Positions 44,325 through 52,849 of a DNA stretch of 61,152 nt are shown in pieces. Below the pieces are notes generated by a model, which worked only from the letters and a program-made list of their open reading frames with translations, had not been told where the DNA came from and searched no databases. The position numbers and the translations under genes were made by a program. The stretch's first letter is position 1; every line of letters begins with the position of its first letter. The DNA comes from Isosphaera sp. (GTDB lineage Bacteria; Planctomycetota; Phycisphaerae; Phycisphaerales; UBA1924): the NCBI GenBank assembly GCA_013822085.1, contig PNJV01000009.1:1-61152 (forward strand), written 5' to 3'.

Positions 44325-45272
44325 ATGACCACCGCCACGCACGCCGCGCCGCCGATCCAACGCCTCCGCGACTCGATCGGGTCGGTCTTCCTGGGCCACC
44401 CCGGCGCGATCGACCGCCTGCTGGCCTGCCTCCTGGCGCGCGGGCACTGCCTGATCGAGGACGTGCCCGGCGTGGGCAAGACGGTGCTGGCCAGCGCCCT
44501 TGCGCGGAGCATCGACGCGAGCTTTGCGCGCATCCAGCTCACGCCGGACCTGCTGCCGTCGGACATCACCGGCGTCTCGGTCTACCGGCGCGAGGAGCAG
44601 CGGTTCGAGTTCGTGCGCGGCCCGATCTTTGCCAGCATCGTCCTGGCCGACGAGATCAACCGGGCCACGCCGCGCACCCAGTCGGCCCTGCTCGAGGCCA
44701 TGAGCGAGGCCTCGGTGAGCGTCGACGGCCAGACCCACGCGCTGCCGGCGCCGTTCATGCTGGTGGCCACGCAGAACCCCCTGACGTTCCAGGGCACCTA
44801 CGCGCTGCCCGAGAACCAGCTCGACCGCTTCCTGATGCGCATCAGCGTGGGCTACCCGAGCCCCGAGGACGAGGCCCGCGTGCTGGAGCTGCGCCCCGGG
44901 GCCCGCCCGCTCCACGAGCTGCGCGCCGTGACCACCGCGCAGGAGATCATCGCCATCCAGGACCGCGCCGACGCCGTGCGCGTCGACCGCAAGCTGGTGG
45001 ACTACGTCATCGCCATCGCCGGGGCCACCCGCCGCAGCGACGCGCTGGAGCTTGGCCTCTCGCCGCGCGGGGCCCTGGCCCTGAGCCAGGCGGCCAAGGC
45101 CTGGGCCGTCCTGGCCGGGCGCGACTACTGCATCCCCGAGGACGTCCTGAGCAACGTCGTGCCCGTCTGCGCCCACCGCGTCCTGGCGCGGGGCGCAAGC
45201 GTCGGCGACCAGGCCGCCAACACAGCCGCCATCCTCGACGCCATCCTCAGGCAGGTCCCCAGCCCCGCCTGA
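44325..45272 (+). CDS. MoxR-family AAA+ ATPase
   Basis: A 315-residue AAA+ protein. Walker A GVGKTVLA follows the EDVP element typical of MoxR (CLIEDVPGVGKT). Walker B is IVLADEINRATPRTQSALLEAM, and sensor 1 is MLVATQNPLTFQGTYALPENQLDRFLM. The C-terminal lid contains GLSPRGALALSQAAKAWA. MoxR proteins act as chaperones that assemble metal- or VWA-containing complexes. No DUF58/VWA partner is directly adjacent, but a VWA protein is encoded at 50193, about 5 kb away. A hairpin element follows 10 bases after the stop. Confidence 0.93.
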   Translation: MTTATHAAPPIQRLRDSIGSVFLGHPGAIDRLLACLLARGHCLIEDVPGVGKTVLASALARSIDASFARIQLTPDLLPSDITGVSVYRREEQRFEFVRGPIFASIVLADEINRATPRTQSALLEAMSEASVSVDGQTHALPAPFMLVATQNPLTFQGTYALPENQLDRFLMRISVGYPSPEDEARVLELRPGARPLHELRAVTTAQEIIAIQDRADAVRVDRKLVDYVIAIAGATRRSDALELGLSPRGALALSQAAKAWAVLAGRDYCIPEDVLSNVVPVCAHRVLARGASVGDQAANTAAILDAILRQVPSPA

Positions 45273-45281
45273 GCGCCCCGC

Positions 45282-45351
45282 GGGCACAAAGACAACGCCC
45301 GCCGAGGCTCGAGCACACACGGCGGGCGTTGGGAGGCTGCAAGTTGTGCCC
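45282..45351. terminator. hairpin element between moxR and nadC, second copy of the shared element
   Basis: The inner stem CAACGCCCGCC (45293-45303) / GGCGGGCGTTG (45321-45331) is perfect over 11 bp. The outer GGGCAC (45282-45287) pairs with GTGCCC (45346-45351). GGGAGGCTGC at 45331-45340 matches the corresponding segment at 40631-40640. On the minus strand the inner stem is followed by TCTTTG, so it may terminate nadC, while on the plus strand it may end moxR. Confidence 0.6.
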
Positions 45352-45366
45352 GGCACTCACGCCGTC

Positions 45367-45410
45367 GGGCAACGCGCACAAGGGCAACGCGCACAAGGGC
45401 AACGCGCACG
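45367..45410. repeat. 15-bp tandem repeat, three copies
   Basis: GGGCAACGCGCACAA occurs at 45367-45381 and 45382-45396, with a third nearly full copy at 45397-45410. It lies in the gap between moxR and nadC and encodes nothing known. Confidence 0.9.
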
Positions 45411-45529
45411 CATGTCAGACTATTGCAAGCCCGCCCCGATGCAAGCCCCCGCGGGCGGGTTTGCGCGTTGCTGGGCCAATCTTGACAAACCCCGCGGCGC
45501 GGCGTGGTCCGAGGCGCTGCGCGGGCGGC

Positions 45530-46507
45530 TCAGGGGGCTTGGTCCCAATCCAGGCCCAGGTCCAGCGATATCGCGCCGTGGGTGATGCTCCCGACGCTCA
45601 GGCGTTCGACACCGGTTTGGGCGACCTGCCGGGCGTTCTCCAGGGTGATCCCGCCGGAGGCTTCCAGCTGGATCGGCACGCCGGCCGCGTCGCGCATGGC
45701 CACGGCCTGGCGGAGCTGGTCGGGGGTCATGTTGTCCAGCAGCACGATGCCCAGGCCGCAGCCGCCGGCCTCCAGGACCAGGCGGAGCTGGTCGAGCGTG
45801 TCGGCTTCCATTTGTGCAAACCACAGGCCGGAGCGCGGGCCGTGATCGCGGGCGGCCAGGACGGCCCGGCGGACCTCGTCGGCCAGGGTCATGCCGGGGA
45901 TCGAGCCCAGCGCGCCCAGGGCGGCCAGGTGGTTGTCCTTGATCAGGGCCGCGTCGTAGAGCCCCAGGCGGTGGCACCTGGCCCCGCCGCAGCGGGCGGC
46001 GTACTTCTCGAGCAGGCGCATGCCGGGCGTGGTCTTGCGCGTGTCGTGCACGGCGGCGCGCGTGCCGGCGACGGCGGCGACGAACGCCGCGGCCCGGCTG
46101 GCGACCCCCGAGAGTCGGCCGAGCAGGTTGAGCAGCGTCCGCTCCACCGCCAGGATCGACCGCGCCGAGCCGGAGAGCTCCAGCACCGCGCACCCCTGCG
46201 GCGGGACCGCCTGGCCGTCCCGGGCCAGCAGCCCGAGGGTGACGTCGGCCTGGAAGAGCGTGAGCAGCTCGTCGGCGCAGGCCAGGCCGGCTAGCACGCG
46301 CGGGGCGCCTCGGTCGGAGGGCCTGGCGCGCACCGTGGCCCGGCCGCGCGCATAGCCCGGGACCAACGCCAGGCTCGTCACGTCCCCGGCCCCCGGCCCG
46401 GCGCCCAGGTCCTCGTCGCGGGCCAGCTGCAAGAGACGCGTGATCAGCCCGGTGGCGTGCAGCTCGGCGTAGAGCTCGGGCAGGGGCAGGTCGTTGAGGT
46501 CGGCCAT
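45530..46507 (-). CDS. nadC: nicotinate-nucleotide pyrophosphorylase (quinolinate phosphoribosyltransferase)
   Basis: A 325-residue enzyme of de novo NAD synthesis that converts quinolinate and PRPP to nicotinate mononucleotide. Family motifs include EDLGAGPGAGDVTS, RTLLNLLGRLSGVAS, HDTRKTTPGMRLLEKYA (Arg/Lys/His binding quinolinate), GLYDAALIKDNHLAA, LLDNMTPDQL and LEASGGITLEN. The start is ATG 46507, nine bases after a TAGCAT box (46517-46522, minus). It is divergent to fabI. Confidence 0.95.
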   Translation of the reverse strand: MADLNDLPLPELYAELHATGLITRLLQLARDEDLGAGPGAGDVTSLALVPGYARGRATVRARPSDRGAPRVLAGLACADELLTLFQADVTLGLLARDGQAVPPQGCAVLELSGSARSILAVERTLLNLLGRLSGVASRAAAFVAAVAGTRAAVHDTRKTTPGMRLLEKYAARCGGARCHRLGLYDAALIKDNHLAALGALGSIPGMTLADEVRRAVLAARDHGPRSGLWFAQMEADTLDQLRLVLEAGGCGLGIVLLDNMTPDQLRQAVAMRDAAGVPIQLEASGGITLENARQVAQTGVERLSVGSITHGAISLDLGLDWDQAP

Positions 46508-46516
46508 GGCACGGGC

Positions 46517-46549
46517 ATGCTACCGCGCCCCCGGCGGGGCGGGTATGCT
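46517..46549. promoter_or_regulatory. divergent -10 boxes between nadC and fabI
   Basis: TAGCAT on the minus strand (46517-46522) and TATGCT on the plus strand (46544-46549) lie 9 and 5 bases from the two ATGs in a 47-base gap. Both genes appear to lack space for a ribosome site, consistent with leaderless mRNAs. Confidence 0.5.
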
Positions 46550-46554
46550 CGCGC

Positions 46555-47364
46555 ATGCTGCTCACAGACCGAACCGCGCTGATCGTCGGGGTCGCCAACG
46601 AGCGTTCCTACGCCTGGCACATCGCCAAGTCCCTCAAGGAGCACGGCGCCCGCCTGGCCTTCACCCACCTGCCCGGGGACAAGAACGAGCACCGCACCCG
46701 CCGGGCCGTCGAGGCCCTGGGCATCGCCAGCCCCTGGCTTGTCCCCATGGACGTCTCCAAGGACAGCGACATCGACGCCGCCATGACCAGGTACGCCGAG
46801 TCGTTCCAGAGCCTGCACGTGCTGGTGCACTCGATCGCCTTTGCCGACCGCGACTACCTGGCGCCGGGCAAGTTCATCGACACCCCGCGCCACGTGTACC
46901 TGGCGGCCCTGGACGTCTCGGCGTACTCGCTCTTGGCCATCACTCGGCGGGCCAAGGACATGCTGGTGCGCTCGGCCGGTGGTGGGGCCGGCGGCGGGGG
47001 TGGGGGGGCGTCGGTCATGGCCATGTCCTACTACGGCGGGGAGAAGGTCGTGCCCGGCTACAACGTGATGGGCGTGGCCAAGGCCGCCCTGGAATCGACG
47101 GCCAGGTACCTGGCCTGGGAGCTGGGCCCGCACAACGTGCGCGTCAACGTGATCAGCGGGGGGTACCTGCGCACGCTGGCCTCCTCGGCCGTCGGCGGGG
47201 CCGACGCCGTCACCGATCACGTTGCCAAAAACGCCCCGCTGCGGCGCAACGTCGAGGGCGCCGACGTGGGCAAGACCGCTGTCTACCTGGCCAGCGACCT
47301 CTCCTCGGGCGTCTCGGGCGAGACCGTCTTTGTCGATTGCGGCATCAACACGCTGGGGCTGTAA
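46555..47364 (+). CDS. fabI: enoyl-[acyl-carrier-protein] reductase (NADH)
   Basis: A 269-residue short-chain dehydrogenase that reduces the trans-2-enoyl-ACP double bond in fatty-acid synthesis. The FabI signatures are GVANERSYAWHIAKSL, HSIAFADRDYL and SYYGGEKVVPGYNVMGVAKAALE. The last carries the Tyr and Lys of the active site. A Gly-rich loop of about ten residues (AGGGAGGGGGG) is inserted before the strand leading to the active site. ATG 46555 follows TATGCT by five bases. Presence of FabI makes triclosan-type sensitivity plausible. Confidence 0.95.
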   Translation: MLLTDRTALIVGVANERSYAWHIAKSLKEHGARLAFTHLPGDKNEHRTRRAVEALGIASPWLVPMDVSKDSDIDAAMTRYAESFQSLHVLVHSIAFADRDYLAPGKFIDTPRHVYLAALDVSAYSLLAITRRAKDMLVRSAGGGAGGGGGGASVMAMSYYGGEKVVPGYNVMGVAKAALESTARYLAWELGPHNVRVNVISGGYLRTLASSAVGGADAVTDHVAKNAPLRRNVEGADVGKTAVYLASDLSSGVSGETVFVDCGINTLGL

Positions 47365-47873
47365 CAGCTGCGGGCTGCGCTTGGCCGGGCCCAGCGCAGG
47401 GCCCAGCGCCGCGCGCAAGGGCCATGCAAAGGACGGGCGCAGGGCCGGTGCATGGGATTGGCGGGGGAGACGGCGGATTGAAGCCGGCCGGGCCGCTGTG
47501 CCGATGGTCCGGGCATGTCGCAGATCGGCGGGTCATCTCGGGCGGCGTCGGTCGGTGGCCTGGAGCCCCCGGTGCGGCGGACCACCGGCGACGGCCAGCA
47601 GCGGCCCCAGGACCAGCGCCGCCAGCCCAAGCAGCAGGGCCACCAGCCGCCACAGACGCAGCCCGCTGACTCGGTGGAGATCGACCCAAGGCTGATCAAG
47701 CGCCCGCCGGACCAGGACGCTGCGGCTGTGCCCGCTGCGCCCGACGGGCAGCTGCGCCCGAGGCTGGATATCCAGGGCTGAGGGGCGCCGCGGGCGGGGG
47801 TCTGCGGGCCGAGGTCCGCCGGCCGGGGGATGGGACCGGGGGGTGTGGGGGCCGGGGTAGTTGGGGTGGTTGG
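47365..47873. other. 509-base gap; possible small membrane peptide on the minus strand
   Basis: No gene with a normal start is convincing. On the minus strand a frame ending near 47537 contains a hydrophobic run LWRLVALLLGLAALVLG with flanking Arg, but it has no ATG, GTG or TTG start. Competing plus-strand frames are low-complexity. This may be a remnant, a small-protein gene with an unusual start, or non-coding. Confidence 0.3.
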
Positions 47874-48431
47874 TCAGACGGTCTCGATCTCTTTGGACTT
47901 GACCGCGGCGACCTGGTCGGCGTCGGTCTCGTACTTCTTGAGCATCTCCTGGATCTCGGTCTTGAGCGTCTCCAGCTCGTCCTCGGGGACCTCCTTGAGG
48001 GCGTCGGCGTGCTTGTTGGCGTCGCGCCGGGCGTTGCGGAAGGCGACCTTGGTCTCCTCGGTGAGCTTCTTGACGTGGGCCACCATCTGCTTGCGGCGGT
48101 CGCCCGAGAGCGGCGGGATGTTGATGCGCAGGGCCTTGCCGTCGGTCATGGGGTTGAGGCCCAGGCCGGCGGCCTCGATGGCCTTCTTGATCTCGCTGAC
48201 CGAGCCGGAATCGAACGGCTTGACCAGCAGCTGCGTGGCCTCGGGCACCGAGATCGAGGCCAGGGACTTGAGGTCGCTCTGCGAGCCGTAGTAGTCCACC
48301 TTGACGAACTCGATCAGGGCCGGGCTGGCCCGGCCGGTGCGGATGCCCTTGAGCTCCTTCTTGAGGTAGTCCAGGGACTTGGTCATGGTCTCTTCGGTGG
48401 TCAGGAGGATCTCGTCGGGTGAGGTGGCCAT
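47874..48431 (-). CDS. frr: ribosome recycling factor
   Basis: A 185-residue protein of normal length that splits post-termination ribosomes with EF-G. Features are the start MATSPDEILLTTEETMTKSL, LKGIRTGRASPALIEFVKVDYYG, INIPPLSGDRRKQMV (domain I helix bundle) and RNARRDANKHADAL. It is 112 bases after pyrH on the same strand; the pyrH-frr order is conserved in most bacteria. ATG 48431 is certain by homology. Confidence 0.97.
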   Translation of the reverse strand: MATSPDEILLTTEETMTKSLDYLKKELKGIRTGRASPALIEFVKVDYYGSQSDLKSLASISVPEATQLLVKPFDSGSVSEIKKAIEAAGLGLNPMTDGKALRINIPPLSGDRRKQMVAHVKKLTEETKVAFRNARRDANKHADALKEVPEDELETLKTEIQEMLKKYETDADQVAAVKSKEIETV

Positions 48432-48543
48432 GGGCGTGTCTCGTCTGCGGCGTGCGGGTGCGGTCGTGCGGGGGGGTTCGGGTGTTTGCGGGCGGAGAGT
48501 GCTGGAGCTGACGGGGCCGGCTGTGCGCTCAGGGCCCCGCGGC

Positions 48544-49344
48544 TCAGGCGTCGATGAGCGTGCCGACCGGCTCGCCCATGACGGCCCGGCGGATGGTGCC
48601 GGGCGACTTGAAATCGAAGACCAGGATCGGCAGGTTGCCCTCGCGGCACATGGTAAAGGCGGTCATGTCCATGACGTTGAGCTGGCGCTCGATGGCCTGG
48701 TCGAAGGTGAGCTGGTCGAAGCGGACGGCGGCGGGGTCCTTGCGCGGGTCGGAGGAATAGACGCCGTCGACCTTGGTGGCCTTGAGGATCACCTGGCAGT
48801 CCAGCTCGCGGGCGCGCAGGGCGGCGCAGGTGTCGGTGGTGCAGAAGGGGTTGCCCGTGCCGGCCACGAGGATCACCACGCGGCGCTTCTCCATGTGCCG
48901 AAGGGCGCGCCCGCGGATGAACGGCTCGGCCACGGCCCGGACCTCGATGGCCGACATCACCCGGCAGTCCATGCCGTGGGCCTGGAGGGCCTCGCGCAGG
49001 GCCAGGCCGTTGATGACCGTGGCCAGCATGCCCATCTGGTCGGCGGTGGCCTGGTGGATCTGGCCGATCTGGGCCAGCGAGGCGCCGCGGACGAAGTTGC
49101 CCCCGCCCACGACGATGGCCAGCTGCACGCCCGTGTCGAAGGCCAGGCGGACCTCCGAGGCCAGCGACGCGATCTCCGGGGGTGCCAGGCCGGCGCCGTT
49201 GTGGCCCAGGGCCTCGCCGGAGAGCTTGAGGAGCACGCGGTCGTACGCGGCCCGGGCGGCCCGGCGAGGGGTGGGCCGCGGGGCGTCAGCGCGGGGCTGA
49301 TCGGGTCGTGGTGGGGTGGGCGTCGGGGTCATGGGCTGGGGCAT
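48544..49344 (-). CDS. pyrH: uridylate kinase
   Basis: A 266-residue bacterial UMP kinase of the amino-acid kinase fold, making UDP for nucleotide and cell-wall synthesis. Core motifs are RVLLKLSGEALGH, AIVVGGGNFVRG, GTGNPFCTTDTCAAL, KATKVDGVYSSDP and MDMTAFTMC. A Pro-rich N-terminal tail of about 35 residues precedes the domain, and the exact start is ambiguous between 49344 and 49332. frr follows. The usual upstream rpsB-tsf pair is absent from the neighbouring DNA. Confidence 0.95.
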   Translation of the reverse strand: MPQPMTPTPTPPRPDQPRADAPRPTPRRAARAAYDRVLLKLSGEALGHNGAGLAPPEIASLASEVRLAFDTGVQLAIVVGGGNFVRGASLAQIGQIHQATADQMGMLATVINGLALREALQAHGMDCRVMSAIEVRAVAEPFIRGRALRHMEKRRVVILVAGTGNPFCTTDTCAALRARELDCQVILKATKVDGVYSSDPRKDPAAVRFDQLTFDQAIERQLNVMDMTAFTMCREGNLPILVFDFKSPGTIRRAVMGEPVGTLIDA

Positions 49345-50192
49345 GTCGGGCTCTGGGCGCGCTGGGCACAGGGTACCCGCCCGGCGCTGCGGGCGCGACG
49401 CTGACGCTGGGGGCCCCCAGCGGGGGGCACGCGCGAGCGCAGCGGGGGCCAGCGGCTGAGAATGCTGCGCGCCGGTTGGTTGTGCTGCGGCGCGGGCGGG
49501 GGGCTGCTGTAGGGGGGTGGGGGCGCGTGGGTGCGGGGGTGCGGGGGGGGAGGGGTGGCTGTGGGGAGTCCTGTGGGCGCCGCTGAGGGCGCGATTTTCC
49601 TGAACCGCAACCAGCACAGCAACGAATCGATAGAAACCGTCTCGGCCACGCGCCGTGCGCGCCGATGTCATGGGCACGCCCTGCCCGCCTCGGGAGCGGG
49701 CCGAGCTGTCGGGCTCTGGGCCAGCGGTGGGAGCCCGCCAGCGCGGGTCTGACCGGGTGCGCTGGCGCGTGGCGAGGCGAGCGGTGCGCGTGGTGTGTGG
49801 CCGTGTTTGTGCGTGGCGGTGTTTGTGCGTGGCGGTGTTTGTGCGTGGCGGTGTTTGTGCGTGTGGGTGGAATGGCGAGTGTGGGTGTGCTGGTGCGCTC
49901 GGGCGTGCTTGCTGGCCGGGTTCTGCACGCCGGCGTGGTGGGCGTGTCTGGCCCGCACGCCTGGAAAAGCCGGGCCGATGCGGCGTCGCAGCCGTATGGT
50001 CATACGGAGCCAGGGCCGCCCCGGGCGAGGCTCGTCGCGGGCGTGTTCGTGCGGTGCGGTCTTGCGGGGGTGGTCTTGCTGGCGAGGCTTGACGGGCGGG
50101 ACGGGGTTGGGGGTTGGGTGGGGGTGGGGGTGGGGGGTGCTGAGGGCGCGCGTGCGCTGGGCCGGCGGCCCAGCCGAGGAGGCCGATCGAGC
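49345..50192. other. 848-base G-rich intergenic region
   Basis: It separates pyrH from the VWA operon. A candidate pyrH promoter on the minus strand is TTGCTG, 17 bases, GAAAAT (about 49589-49617). The rest is G-rich and low-complexity, with a 16-bp tandem repeat at 49803-49862. Open frames cross it, but none has codon structure or similarity I recognise. Confidence 0.5.
49803..49862. repeat. 16-bp tandem repeat, 3.75 copies
   Basis: GTGTTTGTGCGTGGCG is repeated at 49803-49818, 49819-49834 and 49835-49850, with a 12-base partial copy to 49862. Copies are identical, which suggests recent expansion. It is non-coding as far as can be seen. Confidence 0.93.
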
Positions 50193-51197
50193 ATGAGCAC
50201 AGCGACGGGCACCCAGAGCGACGCGTCCCGGCCCGTGGCTGCGTCCAGGCCCGTCGTCGCAGCGGGCCGGCCGGCGGCTGGCGGGCGGGTGTGGCGCTTT
50301 GCGCGGCGGGCCTCGGTGGTCGCTGCTGCGATCTCGGTCGTGGTGCACGTGGCCCTGCTGGTGCTCTCGGGTGTGATCCGCATCGGCTTGGGCGACGATT
50401 CGGCCGCCCGCGGGGCCCGGGCCGGCACGGTGCAGGTGGCGGTGATCGACGAGCTTGAGCTGCGCGCCATCGAGGAGGCGCAGGTGGTCGCCGCCACGCC
50501 CGAGGTGCACACGACCCTGGACAGCTCGGTGCCCATCGACGCGACGATCACGACCGTGGGCGGCTCGGGGTCGCAGAGCGTTGGCGACATCGGGGCCCTC
50601 GGCGACGGGCTGGGCGGCTCGGGCCTGGGCGAGGGCGTGGACATCGGCCAGGGCCTGGGCGGCTCCGGGGCCGGCGGCACGCAGTTCTTCAACGTGCCGG
50701 CGATCGGCAACCGGTTCGTGTACGTGGTCGACGTGTCGGGGTCCATGGCCGAGGGCGAGAAGCTGGCGCTCCTCAAGGAGGAGCTGATCGAGTCGATCAG
50801 CTCGCTGCCCGAGGGGGCGCTGTTCTCGGTGTTCACGTTCCAGTCGGACTACCAGGCCCTGCTGAGCAACGAGCGGTGGTACCAAGCCGACGAGCCCAAC
50901 AAGCGGGCCGCCGTCAGGGCGGTGCGGGCGCTGGAGGCGGCCGGGGGGACGGTGCCCGGCGGGGCCCTGACAGCGGGCTTTGTGCTCAAGCCCCGGCCGC
51001 ACGCGGTGTACTTCCTGACCGACGGGCTCTTCGACGCGGGGGTGGTGGCGCAGGTGGCCGGGCTCAACGCGCGCTCCGAGCCGGTGCCGGTCCACTGCAT
51101 CACGCTGGTGAGCAAGGAGGCGCAGGACCTGATGCGGCAGATCGCCCGGGACAGCGGCGGGACCTACCGGCACGTGGACGGGGTGCGTCTGCCGTGA
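50193..51197 (+). CDS. TonB-like membrane protein with C-terminal VWA domain
   Basis: A 334-residue protein. A cytoplasmic basic N-terminus (1-40) leads to one membrane helix (about 42-62). This reads AAISVVVHVALLVL and contains Ser48-x3-His52, the spacing of the TonB helix residues that couple it to ExbB/ExbD. A periplasmic linker with Gly/Ser-rich repeats (about 95-165) follows, then a von Willebrand A domain (about 170-330). Its metal site DVSGS is at Asp180, Ser182 and Ser184. There is no TonB C-terminal fold. ExbB and two ExbDs follow two genes later. It is inferred to be an energised VWA transducer in the periplasm. It starts at ATG 50193. Confidence 0.85.
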   Translation: MSTATGTQSDASRPVAASRPVVAAGRPAAGGRVWRFARRASVVAAAISVVVHVALLVLSGVIRIGLGDDSAARGARAGTVQVAVIDELELRAIEEAQVVAATPEVHTTLDSSVPIDATITTVGGSGSQSVGDIGALGDGLGGSGLGEGVDIGQGLGGSGAGGTQFFNVPAIGNRFVYVVDVSGSMAEGEKLALLKEELIESISSLPEGALFSVFTFQSDYQALLSNERWYQADEPNKRAAVRAVRALEAAGGTVPGGALTAGFVLKPRPHAVYFLTDGLFDAGVVAQVAGLNARSEPVPVHCITLVSKEAQDLMRQIARDSGGTYRHVDGVRLP

Positions 51198-52849
51198 GCC
51201 GCTGCGCGCGCAAGGCCCATCGGCGGCCCGTGTCAGCGGGGCTGGTCGCGCCGGCGTGGCGTGGCCCCGCGGCTGGCGTGATTGCCGGCAGGCTGTGGCT
51301 TGCCGGCGTGCTGTGGGATGCCGGCTCGTTGTGGGCTGCCCAATGGGTGTTGGTTGCGGGGCTGGCGGCGCCGCTGCCGGCCTACTCGGCCCCCGCCGCT
51401 GGGCCCGGGGCAGCGCCGGCCGAGGGTCAGGAGAAGCACCCCGACACGGTCCACCTGCGCGGCGGCGAGCGCCTGCCCTGCCGGGTGATGGAGGCCGGCC
51501 CCGAGGGCCTGCTGATCGAGCGTCGCCAGAGCGACGGCGGCCCCGGCGGGCGGGTGCGCATCGGGTGGGACCGGGTGCGGCGCGTTGACGGCCCCGGCGC
51601 GACGCTGTGGGAGCCCTGGGGCGACTTTGCCGAGCGGCTCTGGCGGGCCCGGGCGCGGCTGGAGCGCGGCGACGTGTCGGCGGCGTGGCGCGACCTTGAG
51701 GGCGTGCTCGGGGCGCTGGCCGGTCGGCCCGAGCTCGTGGCCGGCCCAAGCGGGGCGACGCTGTGCGAGGCCGTGATGCGGGCCAGGCTGGCGCGCGGCT
51801 GGCGCACGGGGGCGCTGTGGGGGTGGCTGGCCTGGCGCGACCGGGCGTGGAACGCCCCCAGGATGGACTCGTGGCGCGGCGGCGGGCTGGAGATGCGACC
51901 GGCCATCGACGCGACAACCGGGCTGGTGCCGGGGCTGCCCCCGTTCGTGTTCGAGGCCCTGCCCCCCGGCGTGGCAGCGGGGTTTGCAACCGCCGAGGCC
52001 CCGTGGCTGCTGCGCGACGCGGGGGCGCGCCAGCGCGAGATGCTCGCGCTGTACCGCGCCGAGGCCGCGGCCCGCAGCGGCGACGCCCAGCGCGCCAGCG
52101 CCCTGATCACCGACGCCGTCGGCCCCGACGCGCAGCCGGCCAGGCCCGAGGGCGCGCCGGGCGTCGATCCCGGGCTCGATCTTGTGCGCAGCATCGTTGT
52201 GGCTCGGCACGGCGACCAGGGCCAACGCCGCGACGCGCGCAGCCGGCTGGAGGTTGCGCGCCTGCGCGCCATGCGCGAGGGCACTCGCCAGGGGGGCGCC
52301 GACGCGCCCGATGCGGGCACCGCCGCTGGCGCGGGGGTGGCGGGCGGCGCGGGGGTGGCGGGGGTGGGGGGTGCGGGGGGTGCGGGGGACTTGTGGCTCG
52401 GCCAGGCCCTGGGTGCCGGGTGGATCGAGGCGTGGGCCCTGGTCGGAATCGGGCGCTCGCTCATCCAGGAGCCCGACCCCGCTGAGCGGCGCACGGGGGT
52501 GCTCAGGCTGATCGAGGTCGCCTCGTCGTACGGGGCGGTGCAGCCCGACCTGGCCCGGCTGGCGTTGCGGCTGGCCTCCGAGGAGCTGGCCCGCCAGGGT
52601 GACGCCCAGGGCGCGGCGCGGCTGCTCTCGGCGCTGGGCCCCGACCCGGCCGAGGACCCTCCCGACGCGGAGCTGCCAACCCAGCCGGCTCCCGCCGCCG
52701 TCCCGATGCGCATGCCCGGCCTGAGCCCCGGCGGCGCCGCTGGGGCGACCGGCGCCGCTGGGCCCGGGGCCGGGCGACCGACGGGCACCAATGATCCGGC
52801 TTCATCGCACACCGGCCCGGCGCTGCGCCGGCCTGAGGAGACAGCATGA
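51194..52849 (+). CDS. exported or membrane-anchored protein of the VWA-ExbBD operon
   Basis: A 551-residue protein starting at GTG 51194, overlapping the VWA stop. It has an N-terminal hydrophobic segment (about 28-68, signal or anchor). A small beta domain follows (VHLRGGERLPCRVMEAGPEGLLI, ending DRVRRVDG), like the SH3/Sm-like modules of planctomycete envelope proteins. A long helical region comes next, with an Ala/Gly-rich insertion at about 370-395 and a Pro/Gly tail. No family is recognised. Its stop overlaps the ExbB start (ATGA), so it is coupled to the proton channel. It is inferred to lie in the periplasm, where it could bind VWA. Confidence 0.7.
   Translation: MSRCARKAHRRPVSAGLVAPAWRGPAAGVIAGRLWLAGVLWDAGSLWAAQWVLVAGLAAPLPAYSAPAAGPGAAPAEGQEKHPDTVHLRGGERLPCRVMEAGPEGLLIERRQSDGGPGGRVRIGWDRVRRVDGPGATLWEPWGDFAERLWRARARLERGDVSAAWRDLEGVLGALAGRPELVAGPSGATLCEAVMRARLARGWRTGALWGWLAWRDRAWNAPRMDSWRGGGLEMRPAIDATTGLVPGLPPFVFEALPPGVAAGFATAEAPWLLRDAGARQREMLALYRAEAAARSGDAQRASALITDAVGPDAQPARPEGAPGVDPGLDLVRSIVVARHGDQGQRRDARSRLEVARLRAMREGTRQGGADAPDAGTAAGAGVAGGAGVAGVGGAGGAGDLWLGQALGAGWIEAWALVGIGRSLIQEPDPAERRTGVLRLIEVASSYGAVQPDLARLALRLASEELARQGDAQGAARLLSALGPDPAEDPPDAELPTQPAPAAVPMRMPGLSPGGAAGATGAAGPGAGRPTGTNDPASSHTGPALRRPEETA

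Noticed and set aside
45367-45410. CRISPR-like array in the short tandem repeats
   Set aside because: Units of 14-18 bp are directly adjacent without spacers, and no cas gene is present.
47515-47781. 88-codon plus-strand frame downstream of fabI
   Set aside because: Low-complexity Gln/Pro/Arg product without ribosome site or domain; the opposite strand has an equally weak hydrophobic frame.
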